Shown here: one piece after another, positions 49,187-64,000 of the stretch | Layout: each line of letters begins with the position of its first letter | Numbering within the stretch: position 1 is the stretch's first letter | NCBI GenBank assembly: GCA_024707325.1 | Contig: JANPZY010000001.1 | Span: forward strand, 1,116,001 to 1,180,000 | Direction: 5' to 3' | Length of the DNA: 64,000 nt | Origin: Opitutus sp. | GTDB lineage: Bacteria > Verrucomicrobiota > Verrucomicrobiia > Opitutales > Opitutaceae | Notes under the pieces: model-generated | Told to the model about the DNA's origin: nothing | The model's input: only the letters and a program-made list of their open reading frames with translations | Database searches by the model: none | Made by a program: the position numbers and the translations under genes

Positions 49187-51176
49187 TTAATTCAGCACAG
49201 GAATACCGAGTTCCTGTAAGTAGGTGAACGTGGCATCATAGAAACTCGGCGGCCGGGTAAGGTCCTCGGTGTCGCCCGGCGGCACAAATATCACCATGCC
49301 CTGCCGCGCTCGGGTAAGCAGCACACGGTATGCATTGCGCAGGTAGTTGCGGTTTTCCGAGTTCTTCACGTTCTGCCACTTCGACCCGCGAAAATCATGA
49401 TATGCCCATGATGAGCCGTTGAAGCGCAAGTCGGCGTCCCAGGTGACACACGTCCAGTCTAGCTCTAGACCCTGGACCTGAAATTCCGTTGCTGCATCTT
49501 CAAGATAGTAGCTTGAGCGGGTATCTTGCTTCCCGTTAAGAAACCATTGCACGGGATCTGTCTTCACGCGCACATCGATCGCGTGGGGTTTCAATCGCTG
49601 GGCCTTTGAAGAGGCGAGCAAGCCGTAACGCTCACTTCCGCGAGCCCGCTGTCGTAGCCAGCGCTTTGCGGCGTCTAAGTCGCGCGTCAGAAAAAAGCGG
49701 GTATCGTTTCAACTGAGCAAGAGCCTCTCTCGCTCGCTCTTTCTCACAGTCGAGCAAAGCTCTCACGAAGGCAGAGACATTTTCCGCACGGAATGAGCGC
49801 ATCGAAACCGCGAGGTGTAGATGGTCATCAAAGTGCATATTCCCACCTTCGCAGGCTGACTGGATTGCAGCCGAAGCCGTGTATTCCGAATCCGCCAATT
49901 TTGTGGAGATATGCATCTCCCAATGTGGAAAAGAACGCTGCACGGCCTCCAACCACGCTCCGATTCCCGCTTCGCCCGTATGAATTTCCTGACCACCTCC
50001 AACAAGACATACGACTGCCGCCCAGTCACGGTGGCGGTCCACGTAGTCTAGAAGAAACGCCGGTTCAGAGTAGGGAAAGTCTGGTTTCCCTTTCTTGCGC
50101 TTCATGAAATCAGCCATCTTGGCGTGATTCCAAGCGCGCTGTGCTTCATCGAAGACGATCACATGATCGGCGGGAGGCCCGGCGCTCTTGTAATACTCAT
50201 CGCGAAAATGATGCACGTTTTGGATAAACTGTTTCACAGGATCGCTTCCCTTGGGGCGCTTCCTCCCAGCTCGTTTTAGCCGCTCGCGCTCATCTCGTGA
50301 TAACGCGGCCCGAAGCACTGCTACGAGAGGACCGTTTCCGGAAAGAAGCACCGCATGTGTCGCCTCCCCGGTTTCTCGGTGTTGTGTTGCGATGTTGAGC
50401 CCCACCAAAGTTTTTCCTGCCCCAGGAACTCCGGTCACAAAAGCAATTACCTTCTTTTGATTTCGGCGTGCTGACTCGACGATTTCCTCCAGTCGCCGCG
50501 TCGTAACACTTAGGTTCTGTTTGTCGGCGTCGAAGCAGCGAATCGCTTCCACGCGGTGCTCCGCATACAAGACACGAGCCGCCTCGATAATCGTAGGTGT
50601 CGGCTTATAGGCCGCGCTCGCCCACAGGTCGACCTGCACCGGGTCACCATCAGCCTTTGCCAGTGCGTCATTGATTGCTGAACGCAGGCCTCCCGGCGCG
50701 AGACATAGTGGCCGATAGACGCGGTCTGCGTCTGGAGTCAGAGTGGTCTCAACGGATCGGGTCATGCCCATCGGGATCAATATGGGAACCACTGCGACCG
50801 CGTGGCTTCCTTCGTGGAAATTTTTCAGATCAAGAGCGTAGTCCCAGACTTGATCAACTGCGGCACGAGTGAGCTCAGATTGCCCGGTCTTAAATTCAAT
50901 TACGAACACGAGAGACCCAGCTAGGAGCACTGCATCTACCCGGCTTCCCATACGGGGAATCACGAACTCGAAGAATAGGGAGCCATTAAGGCCGACAAGC
51001 TGCTCCTTGAGACATGAGATCTGTTCTGCCCACGCGTCTCGCTGGCTTTCATCGATCGAAAACTCAGCATTCTGAGCCAACTCTCCCAGCACCTCCTTGT
51101 CCGTGTGTGACAAAAAATCGCCAATAGTCGCCTGATACCAGGAGCGCTGAAGTAATGGGGTGCTTCCGAAGCTCAT
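49187..51176 (-). CDS. DUF2075 / Schlafen-group-3-type helicase with N-terminal nuclease-like domain, one frameshift
   Basis: About 663 residues across one extra A in the A6 run at 49691-49696 (five restores [19 protein letters not shown]). N-terminal part (about 60-130) has a PD-(D/E)xK-like motif: [23 protein letters not shown]1-type helicase core: Walker [17 protein letters not shown], Walker [15 protein letters not shown], then [20 protein letters not shown] and [20 protein letters not shown]. Base composition is clearly less GC-rich than neighbours and it sits beside an IS, so recent acquisition is likely. Relatives often occur among defence genes; that role is inference here. Start ATG 51176 ([15 protein letters not shown]). 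Confidence 0.85.
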
Positions 51177-51281
51177 CGCGCAGCTCCCTTTGCTGCCTTG
51201 TTTGCGTGCGTCAGGCAAGCTGGGCGGACATATGATGTAGGTTTACGCTTCATGCCTGCCTGCACAGTCGCGCATCACGAC

Positions 51282-53924
51282 CTAAGGCGGCAGGCGACCT
51301 CTGTTCAGCCCCTCCACGCGCAGCACCACCGCCTCCTGTGCGGTTGCGTCTGCGCGGAGATAGATGCCGCCGGGGATGTTCGTGCAGTCGATCACGCGCA
51401 CGACGTTGTCGAGGGCGGTGGCGGTGGGCTCCAGTTTCAGCAACTCGCTTGGCGCTGATTTGAACCACTCCGTGTCGAGCGTGTTACCCGATTTCTTGGG
51501 GAAATACGCGAGATACAACACGTCGTGCTCCACGAGGTCGTTGAAGAAGTGCGTGCCGAGCGACACGTCGGGAATCAGCCGTTCGTGCATCGCGACGACT
51601 TCGCAGATGGCGGACGCGCGACTCAGCTCCGCGAAACTCACAGGAATTCCCAACGCCGGACTCTGCGTCCCCCAGCGGCCCGGGCCGATCAGCATCAGGC
51701 CGCGATCGCCCACCGGGTGCGTGGGATTCAGTCGACCGATCAAACGCGCGACCGCGTAGCGCTCCTGCTCGCTCAACTGCGCATACGTTTCCTGCACCAC
51801 ATATACGATGCGCGTGAGTTTCACTTCGCGGCTCACGCCGATCACAGCGCCGTGGGCAGTCATCAGTCGCGTGTGATCTCCGGAGACGATCGACGGCCCG
51901 CCGGTCGCCTCGCGGCGCACTTGGAACGTGCGGCATTGCAGCAAGTGGATCCGATACGTGCCGTCCGCGATGAAGTTCAACGCGAACTCGATGTCCACCG
52001 GATGCTCATACGCCTCCTCGAGCACGCGCAGCATGCGGCGGAGATCTTCCGCGACCTGCGTCTCGCGCAACAACCGCTCGAAGGTGATGCACGGGTAGCC
52101 GTCCTCTTCCGTCGGTGTGAAATAGAGATCGGCCGGATAATCCACCTGCTCCTCGAGCACCTCGCCGAAGGGCAGCGACACGAATTTGCCCGTCGCGAGA
52201 TCGAGACAGTCCATGCGCCGCTGCGAGTGATCGCGCACTTCCTCGAAGCTCGCTTCGGGGCGGCGCGTGGGTGCGTTGAGCGCCACAAGTCGCGTGTAGT
52301 CGTCGTCCGCGCGATCCACCGCGCGCGTGCCGAGTCCGAACACCAGTCGCAACACGCCCGCGTGCGGATCGATGTCCGGATGCCACACAAACGGATTATA
52401 CGAAAGCCCCACGCCTGCCGCTTGCGGATAGTAGTAGCGGCCGTGCGCCGCGCCTGACACGCGCATGATGAGGAGCGCCATGCGCTCTTCGCTCTCCAGC
52501 AGATTGCGCCGGCGGCGATAGCGCAGCGCCTCGTCGTCGAGCACGCTCGCATACACGCGGCGCACCGCATCGAGCAGCGCGGCCATGCGCTCCTCGCGCG
52601 AGCCGCGGTTCACCACGAACACACTTTCGTATTTTCCCGAAAACGCATTCCCGCGCGCGTCCTCGAGAATCGACGACGAGCGCACGATATACGGCGACTC
52701 GCCGAAGTAATCGAGCATGCCGCGGAACTGTTCGTTGATGTGCTCGGGAAACGTTCCACTGAAAATCCGTCGCCGCCCTTCTTCCAGCCCTTGGAGAAAC
52801 AGCTCGGGTTTCTTCTGCTGCTCGCGCAGCCACCACACGCCGTTCTGCACGAGAAAGGAAACGAACACTTCCGCGCCGACAAAGAACGAGTCGTGTGCCT
52901 CGAGCCGGCTCGCGAGATCGGGATCCTGTTCGCGCAGGATCGCGCGCGACACGAGCATCCCGAGCGTCTTTCCGCCGACGGACCCGATGCCGATCATGCG
53001 GTCGCGCACCGCGAGGATATCCTCGAGCGTGAGGTAGCGCTCCACGAGTGGAGCGATGCCCGAGCGATGCACGCGCAGCGCGGCGAAAACCCGCTTGGTC
53101 ATCTCTGCCCGCCGCTCGGGAGTGCCGCGCTCCTCGCGCCACTCCTGCGCGACCTGGGCCGCTTCCTGGAACAATCGCCGCCAATAGCCCGCGCGCCGGT
53201 CGCTCTGCAGCCGCGGCCACTGGGTGCGGGAGAGAATCTGCGCGAGCACCGCGCTGTCCTTCACCGGCAAAAACTCGCCGCCGTGGCGCACGTGGATCGT
53301 GTTCATCGCCTCGCGCGAGCGGTGCTGCACCTTCACCGGTCGCACGTAGAGCCGCAGATCGAGACGGAAGACATCGAGCAGGAACTGCGTCGTCTGCCGG
53401 ATGGGCTCGAGCGCGTAGAGGGAGTGCTTGTCGCGATAGAGCGCGAAATACGTGACCGTATCCAGATCCCGGAGACGCGGACACGTGAGCATGAAAAAGT
53501 TGCCCAGGCTCTGGTCCGAGATCCAGCGATCGGAGAGATGCGACAAGCAATCGAAGACGTAGATCACGCGCTTGCCGGCGCGCTCGATCACGTTGTGCAC
53601 CTGACGCACGACGGACTCGAAGCCGGTGCCGAGATCGATCTCGTGCGTTTCGGCGCCATTCATCTCGTCCACGAGCGGTGGGTGGGGCGCGAAACGGAAA
53701 TAGATCACGCGCCGCCCGGCTTTCCGCGCGGCCGCGACGTAGGGCGTCACGAGCTCCTGATACTCGTCGATCGTGTCGACTTCCCAGACGATGTTGTCAC
53801 CCGGCTCGATGCCGCGCAGCACGCGGTCGATGCCTTCGAGACCGGTCGTCTCCGCGCGAACATCGCGCCCGGCGGGTTTGCCGGGCTCGATGCCGCGGTG
53901 AGGGAGCTTTTTCGAATCGGCCAT
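51282..53924 (-). CDS. PEP/pyruvate-binding (PEP-synthase-like) protein with KaiC-like N-terminal domain
   Basis: 880 residues. The N-terminal 220 or so residues resemble a RecA/KaiC fold (TTGLEGIDRVLRGIEPGDNI, RVIYVFDCLSHLSDRW) but the P-loop is replaced by GDNIVWEVDTIDEY, so ATP binding there is doubtful. The central and C-terminal parts form an ATP-grasp PEP-synthase-like domain: GIGSVGGKTLGMLVSRAIL, YIVRSSSILEDARGNAFSGK, HPVDIEFALNF and IHLLQCRTFQ. The phospho-His swivelling domain and PEP/TIM-barrel domain of true PEP synthase are absent. Reaction unknown. 41 bp upstream of gdhA's stop, same strand. Confidence 0.82.
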   Translation of the reverse strand: MADSKKLPHRGIEPGKPAGRDVRAETTGLEGIDRVLRGIEPGDNIVWEVDTIDEYQELVTPYVAAARKAGRRVIYFRFAPHPPLVDEMNGAETHEIDLGTGFESVVRQVHNVIERAGKRVIYVFDCLSHLSDRWISDQSLGNFFMLTCPRLRDLDTVTYFALYRDKHSLYALEPIRQTTQFLLDVFRLDLRLYVRPVKVQHRSREAMNTIHVRHGGEFLPVKDSAVLAQILSRTQWPRLQSDRRAGYWRRLFQEAAQVAQEWREERGTPERRAEMTKRVFAALRVHRSGIAPLVERYLTLEDILAVRDRMIGIGSVGGKTLGMLVSRAILREQDPDLASRLEAHDSFFVGAEVFVSFLVQNGVWWLREQQKKPELFLQGLEEGRRRIFSGTFPEHINEQFRGMLDYFGESPYIVRSSSILEDARGNAFSGKYESVFVVNRGSREERMAALLDAVRRVYASVLDDEALRYRRRRNLLESEERMALLIMRVSGAAHGRYYYPQAAGVGLSYNPFVWHPDIDPHAGVLRLVFGLGTRAVDRADDDYTRLVALNAPTRRPEASFEEVRDHSQRRMDCLDLATGKFVSLPFGEVLEEQVDYPADLYFTPTEEDGYPCITFERLLRETQVAEDLRRMLRVLEEAYEHPVDIEFALNFIADGTYRIHLLQCRTFQVRREATGGPSIVSGDHTRLMTAHGAVIGVSREVKLTRIVYVVQETYAQLSEQERYAVARLIGRLNPTHPVGDRGLMLIGPGRWGTQSPALGIPVSFAELSRASAICEVVAMHERLIPDVSLGTHFFNDLVEHDVLYLAYFPKKSGNTLDTEWFKSAPSELLKLEPTATALDNVVRVIDCTNIPGGIYLRADATAQEAVVLRVEGLNRGRLPP

Positions 53925-53965
53925 GGGCGGGCAGGGCGGAGTGCGACCGCCCTGCGATCAATCGC

Positions 53966-55402
<1,437 letters not shown>

Positions 55403-55520
55403 TCAACCCGGAACTTACCCCTCCGCGCAAATTCTCCGCTCCGGTTGCATCTTCGCCGTCCGCTACCTCCTTGTGCCTCACGGCTTCGACGTCTGTGCGT
55501 CCCTCCACCCCCCGCCTGTC

Positions 55521-57752
55521 ATGAAACTTCGCTCCGTCGCCGCCGCTCTGTCCGTCGTGTCTTCCTCGATTCTTTTCGCTGCTCCCGATGAAGCCGCGCT
55601 GCGCGAAAAAGTCGCCGCGCTGCTCGCGCAGATGAGCACCGAGGAAAAAATCGGCCAGCTCGTCCAATACTCCGCGCCTGGCGCGGAAACCGGTCCCGCT
55701 ACGCGCCGCAACGTCGAGGCCGAGATCGCCGCGGGTCGCGTTGGCAGCATTCTCAACGCGATCGGCGTCGAGCAGACGCGCCACTACCAGAAGATCGCGG
55801 TCGAACAGACGCGCCTGAAAATCCCGCTGATCTTCGGCTACGACGTCATCCACGGCTACCAGACGATTTTCCCCATCAATCTCGCGCAGGCCGCATCGTG
55901 GGATCTCGCTGCGATCGAAAATTCGGAACGCATCGCTGCGATCGAGGCCAGCGCCGCGGGCATTCATTGGACGTTTGCGCCGATGGTGGACATCGCCCGC
56001 GATCCGCGTTGGGGCCGCGTGATGGAAGGCTCCGGCGAGGATCCGTTTCTCGGCAGCGCCATTGCGCGCGCGCGGGTCCGTGGTTTCCAAGGCGACGATC
56101 TCACGAATCCCGAGTCGCTCCTCGCGTGCGTGAAACACTTCGCCGCCTACGGCGCCGCACAGGCGGGCCGCGACTACAACACAACCGACGTGCCCGAGAT
56201 CGTTTTGCGCGACGTGTATTTTCCGCCGTTTCAGGCCGCGCTCGAAGCCGGCGTCGGCACGTTCATGGCCGCGTTCAACGACCTCAACGGCGTCCCCGCT
56301 TCGGCCAGTAAATTTCTCATGACCGACGTCCTGCGCAAAGAGTGGGGCTTCGACGGCTTCGTCGTCTCCGACTGGACTTCGATCCGCGAACTCCTCCCGC
56401 ACGGCATCGCCGCCGACGAGCCCGAAGCCGCGCTCCTCGCGTTCAACGCCGGCGTCGACATGGACATGGAGAGCCGCCTCTACCTCCCGCACCTGCCCGC
56501 GCTCGTGGAGTCCGGCGCCGTGCCGATGTCGCGACTCGACGAGGCCGTCACCGCCATCCTCCTCGCCAAAGCCCGGCTCGGTCTCTTCGAGGATCCATAT
56601 CGCGGCACAAGTGAGGAACGCGAAAAACAAGCGATGCTCCGCCCCGAGCACCTCGAGGCCGCCCGCGATCTCGCGCGCAAATCCGCCGTGCTCCTCAAAA
56701 ACGAGCGCTCCACGCTCCCGCTCCGCAAAGACGCGAAGATCGCCCTCGTCGGCCAGCTCGCCGACACGCAACGCGATCTCATCGGCGAATGGCGCGCCCG
56801 CGGTCGCGAGGAAGACGCCGTCACGGTCCGCACCGCGCTCGAAAAAGCGTATCCCGGTCGCGTCACCTACGCCCTCGGCGCGAAATCGATGGGTGATGAT
56901 CGCTCCGGTTTCGCCGCCGCCGTCGCCGCCGCGAAAAAATCCGATGTGGTGGTCGCCGTGCTCGGCGAAGGCTGGTTCCTCAGCGGCGAAGCCTCGAGCC
57001 GCTCGTCGATCAAAATCCCCGGCGTCCAAGCCGAACTCCTCGCCGAGCTTCGCAAAACCGGCAAACCCGTCGTCCTCGTCCTCTTCGCCGGCCGCCCGCT
57101 CGCGCTCGCCAACGTCCTCGACCACGTCGATGCGCTCCTCCTCGCGTGGCTGCCCGGCACGATGGGCGGACCCGCGATCGTCGATTTGTTGAGCGGCGCG
57201 TTTTCGCCCTCCGGCAAACTCCCGATGACCTTCCCGCGCAACGTCGGCCAGGTCCCGATCTTCTATAACCACCGAGCTACAGGCCGCCCCTTCGATCCCG
57301 CCAAAGGTCCGGACAAATGGAAGTCGCAATACCTCGACGTTCCGAACACCCCGCAATTTCCCTTCGGCTTCGGTCTCTCCTACACGACCTTCAAATATTC
57401 CGACGCCCGCGTTGCTTCGCCCACACTCGATGCCAACGGAAACCAACGCATCTCCGTGACCGTTAAGAACACCGGCCGCGTCGAAGCCGCTGAAGTGGTG
57501 CAACTTTATCTCCGCGACGTCGCCGGCTCGGTGACGCGTCCCGTGCGCGAACTCAAAGGCTTCGAACGCATCACGCTCAAACCCGGCGAGTCGCGCGAGA
57601 TCGTCTTCACGCTCAAGCCGCAGGACCTCGCGTTCCACCGCACCGACATGAGCTTCAAGCCCGAGCCCGGAAAATTCGAAGTCTTCGTCGGCCCCGACTC
57701 CACCGCGCCAAAAATCGGCGAGTTCACCTACCGCGACCCCGCGCAAAATTAA
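55521..57752 (+). CDS. bglX: GH3 family beta-glucosidase, periplasmic (BglX-like)
   Basis: 743 residues. Signal peptide MKLRSVAAALSVVSSSILFA. GH3 N-terminal barrel with PLIFGYDVIHGYQTIFPINL, FAPMVDIARDPRWGRVMEG, KHFAAYGAAQAGRDYN and the catalytic nucleophile Asp in GFDGFVVSDWTSIRELL. GH3 C-terminal domain from about 375 (AVLLKNERSTLPL), then a fibronectin-type-III-like domain (about 640-740, SVTVKNTGRVEAAEVVQLYL). Releases glucose or other sugars from beta-linked oligosaccharides. Divergent from gdhA. Confidence 0.95.
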   Translation: MKLRSVAAALSVVSSSILFAAPDEAALREKVAALLAQMSTEEKIGQLVQYSAPGAETGPATRRNVEAEIAAGRVGSILNAIGVEQTRHYQKIAVEQTRLKIPLIFGYDVIHGYQTIFPINLAQAASWDLAAIENSERIAAIEASAAGIHWTFAPMVDIARDPRWGRVMEGSGEDPFLGSAIARARVRGFQGDDLTNPESLLACVKHFAAYGAAQAGRDYNTTDVPEIVLRDVYFPPFQAALEAGVGTFMAAFNDLNGVPASASKFLMTDVLRKEWGFDGFVVSDWTSIRELLPHGIAADEPEAALLAFNAGVDMDMESRLYLPHLPALVESGAVPMSRLDEAVTAILLAKARLGLFEDPYRGTSEEREKQAMLRPEHLEAARDLARKSAVLLKNERSTLPLRKDAKIALVGQLADTQRDLIGEWRARGREEDAVTVRTALEKAYPGRVTYALGAKSMGDDRSGFAAAVAAAKKSDVVVAVLGEGWFLSGEASSRSSIKIPGVQAELLAELRKTGKPVVLVLFAGRPLALANVLDHVDALLLAWLPGTMGGPAIVDLLSGAFSPSGKLPMTFPRNVGQVPIFYNHRATGRPFDPAKGPDKWKSQYLDVPNTPQFPFGFGLSYTTFKYSDARVASPTLDANGNQRISVTVKNTGRVEAAEVVQLYLRDVAGSVTRPVRELKGFERITLKPGESREIVFTLKPQDLAFHRTDMSFKPEPGKFEVFVGPDSTAPKIGEFTYRDPAQN

Positions 57753-57806
57753 CCCGACCGGTCACTCATCCGCCCCACGCATCCCGCGTATTGAGAACAG
57801 GCTGGA

Positions 57807-57835
57807 AAGTTTGAACCGTATTGCGGTTCAAACTT
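57807..57835. promoter_or_regulatory. 12-bp perfect palindrome downstream of bglX
   Basis: AAGTTTGAACCG - TATTG - CGGTTCAAACTT. 55 bp after the bglX stop, no T-run. Could be a protein-binding operator or a 3' stem-loop stabilising the mRNA. Confidence 0.6.
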
Positions 57836-58032
57836 CTGTGGCGTTAAGCGCGCGGCGGCGACGGGAAGTTGCGAGGTGGGGTGTAGCGGCGGACGCGGCT
57901 ACGGAGGGGGCACTCTCTGTCGGTGTCCTGCGGCGATGGGATCTCCGGGGCCTTTCTGCCGCCGTGTTTTTTTTGCGTTCCTCTTCTTCGTCGTTTCCGC
58001 GATTCGTCCCGATCCGGTCCGCAGTTGGGTCC

Positions 58033-58167
58033 GACTCACGCCGCACCCGGGCTCGGCACAGTGCGCACCGTGGCACGACTTGGTGCGCGCTAAGTCGCGA
58101 CCTTGTCCGCACCTTGGCGCGACGCGGGACGCACCTTGTCCCGACTTGAGCCGCACTCGGGCGCGAC
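58033..58167. repeat. 11-bp-periodic array, alternating GAC/CAC
   Basis: GAC or CAC occurs at 58033, 58044, 58066, 58077, 58099, 58110, 58121, 58132, 58143, 58154 and 58165; positions 58055 and 58088 are degenerate. Reverse-complement orientation of the 34347-34533 array. Confidence 0.9.
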
Positions 58168-58314
58168 GTGGGCCTGAAACTGGGCCGGTTCGTGACGCGC
58201 GGGGCTGTGACGGCTGCGCGGAAATTTTGTCATGAGATGCTGGCAAGTTTTGTGCACACCGTTGACCTGCGGGTCGCGACTCTGCTTTTGTCTGATGCCT
58301 TTGTGCCCACACGC

Positions 58315-62883
<4,569 letters not shown>

Positions 62884-62912
62884 GCGAGTCGCGCGCGCTT
62901 TCCCGGAGGCTC

Positions 62913-62993
62913 AAGGTGGAACCCGCCGTCCCCGGCGGGTTGTTGGACATGCGCAGGCCAAACAAGCCCGGCGAGGACGCCGGGCTCCACCTT
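62913..62993. repeat. REPIN-like inverted pair
   Basis: AAGGTGGAACCCGCCGTCCC... (62913-62944) and ...GACGCCGGGCTCCACCTT (62961-62993) in inverted orientation, each a hairpin. Lies between the convergent second gltB and the sugar dehydrogenase gene. Confidence 0.88.
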
Positions 62994-63013
62994 CATGAGC
63001 GAATTCGTCTGGC

Positions 63014-64000
63014 TCACTCCTCGTCCGGAACCAGGCGGACGAGGCGGCCCGGAGAGCCGACGTTTTCGAGCGAGAGATAGAGCAGGCCTTCGGGGCCGGT
63101 CTTGATCTCGCGCACGCGGCCGAGACCTTTGAAGAGTTCCTCCTCGTGCGAGATCCGGTTGTTTTCGTCGATTTCGAAGCGGATGAACTTCTGCTGCGCG
63201 AGCGAGCCGAGGAAGAGATTGTTTTTCCAGCGCGGGAAACGATCGCCCACGTAGAACGAGATCGGGCTCACCGCGATCGAGGGCGTCCAGTGACGCACGG
63301 GCGACTCGAGACCGGGCAGCTCCGTGTGTTCGCTGATCGGAGTGCCGTCGTAGTTGATGCCGTGCGTGACGAGCGGCCAGCCGTAGTTGAGGCCGGGGCG
63401 GATGAGGTTGAGTTCGTCGCCACCGCGCGCGCCGTGCTCGGTTTCCCAGAGAGCGCGCGTGCGTGGATCGAGTGCGAGACCCTGGGGATTGCGGTTGCCG
63501 TAGCTCCAGATCGAGCCGCACGCGCCGGCTTGTTGCGCGAAGGGATTGTCGGGCGGGATCGAACCGTCGCGGAAGATGCGGTGCACTTTGCCGTTGGGCT
63601 TCGTGAGATCCTGCGCGTCGTGCGGGAGCCAGCGATCGCCGACCGTGAAGAACAGGTAGTCGCCGTCGAAGAGCAGACGGCAGCCGTAGCCGACGAAACC
63701 CTTTTGGTAGTATTCGCGCGGGATGCCGAAGATTGTTTCCTGATCGACAAAGGCGTGTTCGCGGAGCCGGCCGCGGATGATCTTCGTCATCGCGGTCGTG
63801 GTATCGATGTAGGGCTCTTCACCCGGATCGGAGAACGAGAGATAGATCCAGCCGTTCTCCGCGTAGTCGGGATCGAGCGCCATCGACATGAGACCGCCTT
63901 CGTCATGCGGCACCACGAACGGTAGTCCGGCGATCGGATCGGGATGCAGTTTCCCGTCGGCTTCGATCACGCGCAGACGTCCGGGCCGCTCGGTGACGAG
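63014..64000 (-). CDS. PQQ-dependent sugar dehydrogenase (glucose/sorbosone type), partial
   Basis: C-terminal 328 residues of a six-bladed propeller; the start lies beyond the right edge. Open frame continues to 64000 as LVTERPGRLRVIEADGKL. Motifs: VPHDEGGLMSMALDPDYAEN, DRWLPHDAQDLTKPNGKVHR, IWSYGNRNPQGLALDPRT, WETEHGARGGDELNLIRPGL and NYGWPLVTHGINYDGTPI, all typical of soluble aldose sugar dehydrogenases (YliI-like). Likely oxidises sugars in the periplasm with PQQ; the signal peptide cannot be checked. Confidence 0.92.
   Translation of the reverse strand, partial: LVTERPGRLRVIEADGKLHPDPIAGLPFVVPHDEGGLMSMALDPDYAENGWIYLSFSDPGEEPYIDTTTAMTKIIRGRLREHAFVDQETIFGIPREYYQKGFVGYGCRLLFDGDYLFFTVGDRWLPHDAQDLTKPNGKVHRIFRDGSIPPDNPFAQQAGACGSIWSYGNRNPQGLALDPRTRALWETEHGARGGDELNLIRPGLNYGWPLVTHGINYDGTPISEHTELPGLESPVRHWTPSIAVSPISFYVGDRFPRWKNNLFLGSLAQQKFIRFEIDENNRISHEEELFKGLGRVREIKTGPEGLLYLSLENVGSPGRLVRLVPDEE

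Larger units (their letters stand above)
57753..58314. other. 562-bp intergenic region with palindrome and periodic array
   Basis: Holds a 12-bp perfect palindrome (57807-57835) and an 11-bp-periodic array (58033-58167). The rest shows no gene. The promoter of the second gltB should lie between 58168 and 58314, where TTGACCTGC at 58262 could be a -35 element. Confidence 0.65.

Overview
This 64 kb window is a GC-rich bacterial chromosome segment. Gene content points to the Verrucomicrobia, most likely an Opitutaceae relative of Opitutus; this is inference. The pointers are PEP-CTERM surface proteins, a four-helix-bundle protein, a SIMPL-domain protein, a nuo operon without nuoE, nuoF and nuoG, and very repeat-rich intergenic DNA. 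No rRNA, tRNA or CRISPR array was recognised.

Layout. Positions 1-2096 hold the end of miaB, a four-helix-bundle gene between low-complexity inverted arms, a membrane protein and gmk. Positions 2275-8967 hold a VTT membrane protein that overlaps, tail to tail, a minus-strand set: a phosphodiesterase-EEP fusion, a lipid-type glycosyltransferase and a six-hairpin-like protein. Positions 9397-12509 are an arsenic module: arsM, a GNAT gene and a SigZ-like sigma factor on plus, with arsJ convergent. Positions 12799-17750 carry secreted HAF-repeat and PEP-CTERM genes, some decayed, plus a SIMPL protein. Fic, gnd and a small membrane protein follow.

Positions 21444-34145 are a complex I operon on the minus strand, read in the order nuoA-B-C-D-I-H-J-K-L-M-M2-N. 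It has two different NuoM subunits and no NADH-oxidising module. Within blocks, genes overlap by exactly 4 bp (nuoA and nuoB abut with a 1 bp gap). The four larger gaps (111-146 bp) each hold an inverted-repeat hairpin, from three sequence families. recA, a PEP-CTERM gene, a DUF486 gene, a nucleotide-sugar epimerase and a glutaredoxin-like gene follow.

Positions 39147-62883 are rich in nitrogen assimilation: gltB-gltD, gdhA and a second gltB paralog. Between them lie an IS3-family element carrying a nested IS66 element, a nuclease-helicase gene, a PEP-synthase-like fusion and a GH3 beta-glucosidase. A PQQ-type sugar dehydrogenase runs off the right edge.

The most unusual feature is a family of intergenic arrays with an exact 11-bp period, about one helical turn, at five places (about 9.3, 14.1, 17.8, 34.4 and 58.1 kb). 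Other dispersed families (REPIN-like pairs and low-complexity hairpins) share these gaps. At least seven genes carry single-base frameshifts, mostly in homopolymers and including the normally essential gmk. Base-calling or assembly errors are the likeliest cause, so those genes are annotated across the shift.
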